Source: Candidatus Methylomirabilis oxygeniifera (GTDB taxonomy: Bacteria; Methylomirabilota; Methylomirabilia; Methylomirabilales; Methylomirabilaceae). Taken from it: 35,505 bases of DNA. The translations under genes were made by a program, and so were the position numbers. Positions 34,001 to 35,505 of the stretch are shown here, piece by piece. The first letter of the stretch is position 1. Each line of letters starts with the position of its first letter. The stretch spans positions 1-35,505 of the forward strand of contig JACPQX010000018.1 of NCBI GenBank assembly GCA_016190255.1. Reading direction: 5' to 3'. The notes below the pieces were generated by a model. It was not told the origin of the DNA, did no database searches, and saw only the letters and a list, made by a program, of their open reading frames with translations.

Positions 34001-34611
34001 TCGACTATCGGCCGCTTGATCGGGCGAGCCTCACGTTCAGGTATCGCCGCGAGGATGTCCAGGAGAATCGTGAATCCCTCGGCCAGCAGATTCAACGCGA
34101 CATCCTGACGCTTCGGGCCGAGACGCCGCTCACCATCAGGAACTCCGTCGGGGCGGCGTACAGCTATGCCCGGTACTCGGATGACAACGACCGGCAGGCC
34201 TTCGAGCTGTTCGGTTCGCACCAGTTCTCCCTCTACCCCAGGGTCCTGAAGCTGACCTACACGCTCAGTTATCAGGACTTCACCCGGGCCACGATCGTCC
34301 CGCCCGACGGCAGCTCGATTCCCACCGTCCACCCGTACTTCGCCCCGTCGAACTTCTTCACCAACGCCCTCACCATCGAATGGCGGCATTACCTCCAGAA
34401 GGAGCTCTTCCTCGGAGCCAACCAGTGCTACTATGACCTCCAGTGGACTCCGGCGGTCGAGTCGATCGATGCCGTGTTCTCCAATACGGTTCGCGGAGAG
34501 GTGCTGTGCGACTTGACTCGGCGATTCACGGTGTCGGTGCAGGGCCTGATCAGTCGATCAACGACCTATGAGGCCGAGCAACTCAGCCTCCAACTCCTGT
34601 ACCGGTTCTGA
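31069..34611 (+). CDS. TPR-rich protein with C-terminal outer-membrane beta-barrel (BcsC/YaiO-like)
   Basis: Many TPR units, then alternating beta-strand pattern from RPRGQIQYEFFESRGRG to terminal LSLQLLYRF with C-terminal Phe; ATGA overlap with previous TPR gene. Confidence 0.85.
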   Translation: MRRPPRWLRAGWGDRRSAGMWTLRSSILSVTLVIGAARAMVLPADAEAASRVRETPISLSQRITAGAKERDPAGEAKLRWELARVLRDAGRGDEAIGEYRKALALDSRMEEARRELAQLLRSRGRPAEAAHEFLRLVRGRPGDAALRRELAETWVEAKQEDRAIGEFERLAAGRPSDLTVRRRLLDLYAGRGRWADLIGTARAILKRAPSDTQTRFHLANALVASQRAAEAVSHLRQVIRMDPGRRDAKRLLADALSWQGEYQEAAALYKELLEPIPRDVGLRLRLAESYRWSGRLDEAEREYRAALREAPQRYDARLGLGLTLQAARKTAEARALLESILRERPGEPEALDALAHLSLEQGRLEEAEGLLAQLAQLQPGREERRRRLAQVLALQGRLEEAIAEYQQLIRADPSNAEALEGLGAASVASQMPYRALEVYRRAVALRPKRREARLGVALALGVAGEYVAALRAYAAILSEDPKDARAWLGTAKVLTWAKRFEEAESWYLGAIRGFPGDPDVRLDYAAMLLAERRFFEAADMIRRAPMSQAEVTRATLVEADSLRHLGRAEEARGLLTGVAAQRPREPHLVIALGELALRQGQFGAAEEEFRRALSLQSDLVEARYGLWKAEGRGKDPDDVGSRFGEVQRGSGGARRLARLGELLAADGRFAQSARACAVAVALDPDLVGAEFTLAEAAAAQGDFQAAADTYLRLLERHPENIKGRLGLARVLSWSQRFSDAVAEYDRILSRDPRDPLAQRERARVLGWAQRHAEAREGYERLLRDPPKGPEEPLRRLMETIRLEREGKEALWIGRYATAVDLYDQLLRLEPGNEEGRFDRAQALSHLGRWRSAELGYLDLLALQPFHRQAAIARERARLEQRPRGQIQYEFFESRGRGTLADIRRQRVWTSAGIPLAAEGAMLTGEYAHTFFPTGDFELNAYTIRLDGRLGPRLTGFLRATHNDYLAPLRSKQNYEAALDYRPLDRASLTFRYRREDVQENRESLGQQIQRDILTLRAETPLTIRNSVGAAYSYARYSDDNDRQAFELFGSHQFSLYPRVLKLTYTLSYQDFTRATIVPPDGSSIPTVHPYFAPSNFFTNALTIEWRHYLQKELFLGANQCYYDLQWTPAVESIDAVFSNTVRGEVLCDLTRRFTVSVQGLISRSTTYEAEQLSLQLLYRF

Positions 34612-34630
34612 TCGCGCCCACCCGGCTTCG

Positions 34631-35505
34631 ATGCGAGGCTTCGTGGCGGCGTTGTTGGCCGCGGCGGTCGCCACGCCCGGCTGTGCTCCTCGGGTGAAGC
34701 CGGAGCCATCACGCGGCGCGGCCGGGACCGAGTCGTTCCTCGCGATGACCTGGGAGGGGTATCGCCAGAGGTTCATCCAGGCTGACGGCCGGGTCGTCCG
34801 ACCGACGGACGGATTCGACACGGTCTCGGAGGGGCAGGCCTATGCGCTCCTTCGAGCGGTTTGGATGAATGACCGCGAGACCTTTGATCGCGTGTACCGG
34901 TGGACAGAGGCACACCTCTCCCGTCAACGCGCCAGGGGTGATCGCCTTCTGGCCTGGCGCTGGGGCAGGCGCGAAGGGGACGGGTGGGACATCCTGGACT
35001 GGACGGCGGCCTCGGACGCGGACGAAGACTACGCCCTCGCCCTTCTCTTCGCTGGTCAGCGTTGGAAGGATGCCGGACCGGACGTTCCACCGTATCACGA
35101 GCAGGCGGTAAAGGTGCTGGCCGATATCCTCGCGAAGGAGACCCGGCGGGGGTCTGATGGTCGCCTCTATCTCCTCCCGGGCGACTGGCAGGAGCGCGCG
35201 CTCGTTATCAACCCCTCCTATTTCGCGCCGGCCTGGTACCGGGTCTTCGCGGCCGCGACAAAGGATCCACGCTGGAACGAGCTGATCGAATCGAGCTACC
35301 ATGCCATTCACAGCATCTCCTTTCGCCTCGGCTCGAGAGCGGGCGTAGGATTGATGCCTGATTGGGCGGTGCTGGAACCACAAGGCGGCTTCGCGCAAGC
35401 GAGCGGCCTGAGCGACGCGCACCGCTGGGATGCCTTCCGGACTTCCTGGCGGGTCGGACTGGATTGGGTCTGGTTTAAGGAGCCGAGGGCGCGTCGTTAT
35501 CTGGC
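34631..35505 (+). CDS. GH8 family glycoside hydrolase (endoglucanase, BcsZ-like), 3' truncated by window end
   Basis: Manual translation from ATG 34631: MRGFVAALLAAAVATPGCAPR lipobox, FDTVSEGQAYALLRAVWMND, WDILDWTAASDADEDYALALLFAGQRW, VINPSYFAPAWYRVF. Not in the ORF track because it is open at the end. Confidence 0.85.
   Translation, partial: MRGFVAALLAAAVATPGCAPRVKPEPSRGAAGTESFLAMTWEGYRQRFIQADGRVVRPTDGFDTVSEGQAYALLRAVWMNDRETFDRVYRWTEAHLSRQRARGDRLLAWRWGRREGDGWDILDWTAASDADEDYALALLFAGQRWKDAGPDVPPYHEQAVKVLADILAKETRRGSDGRLYLLPGDWQERALVINPSYFAPAWYRVFAAATKDPRWNELIESSYHAIHSISFRLGSRAGVGLMPDWAVLEPQGGFAQASGLSDAHRWDAFRTSWRVGLDWVWFKEPRARRYL

Overview
GC-rich bacterial window in which almost every gene lies on the + strand. 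Contents left to right: (i) a visibly AT-richer block (~117-1755) bounded by imperfect inverted repeats, holding a transposase C-terminal remnant and a three-gene HicA/HicB-like cassette; (ii) a biotin operon bioB-bioA-bioD followed by an rlpA-like lipoprotein gene; (iii) a dense signalling island (~6.1-23.9 kb) with four multidomain histidine kinases, an REC-HD-GYP protein, three small REC proteins (one with a degenerate DHp-like tail), a KaiC-like ATPase, an REC-KaiC fusion, and an embedded Phd/PIN toxin-antitoxin pair; (iv) a glycan region with a sugar-1-P nucleotidyltransferase, a third KaiC-like ATPase, a GH15 enzyme, a cellulose-synthase-like GT2, a TPR protein, a TPR/outer-membrane barrel protein and a GH8 enzyme cut by the window end. 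Least ordinary signals: (a) heptameric (7-nt period) or related repeat sequence translated in frame inside the same ATPase-domain loop of three paralogous kinases, with similar repeats at the bioD N-terminus and a 24-nt repeat at the bioB C-terminus; (b) the same winged-helix-like C-terminal domain on two unrelated sugar enzymes that flank a KaiC-like ATPase; (c) a decayed second copy of the rlpA 3' end just downstream of kinase 1; (d) the inverted-repeat-bounded hicAB-like plus unknown third gene cassette; (e) degenerate catalytic acidic residues in the REC-KaiC fusion. All calls come from reading sequence and the supplied ORF translations; no database search was run.
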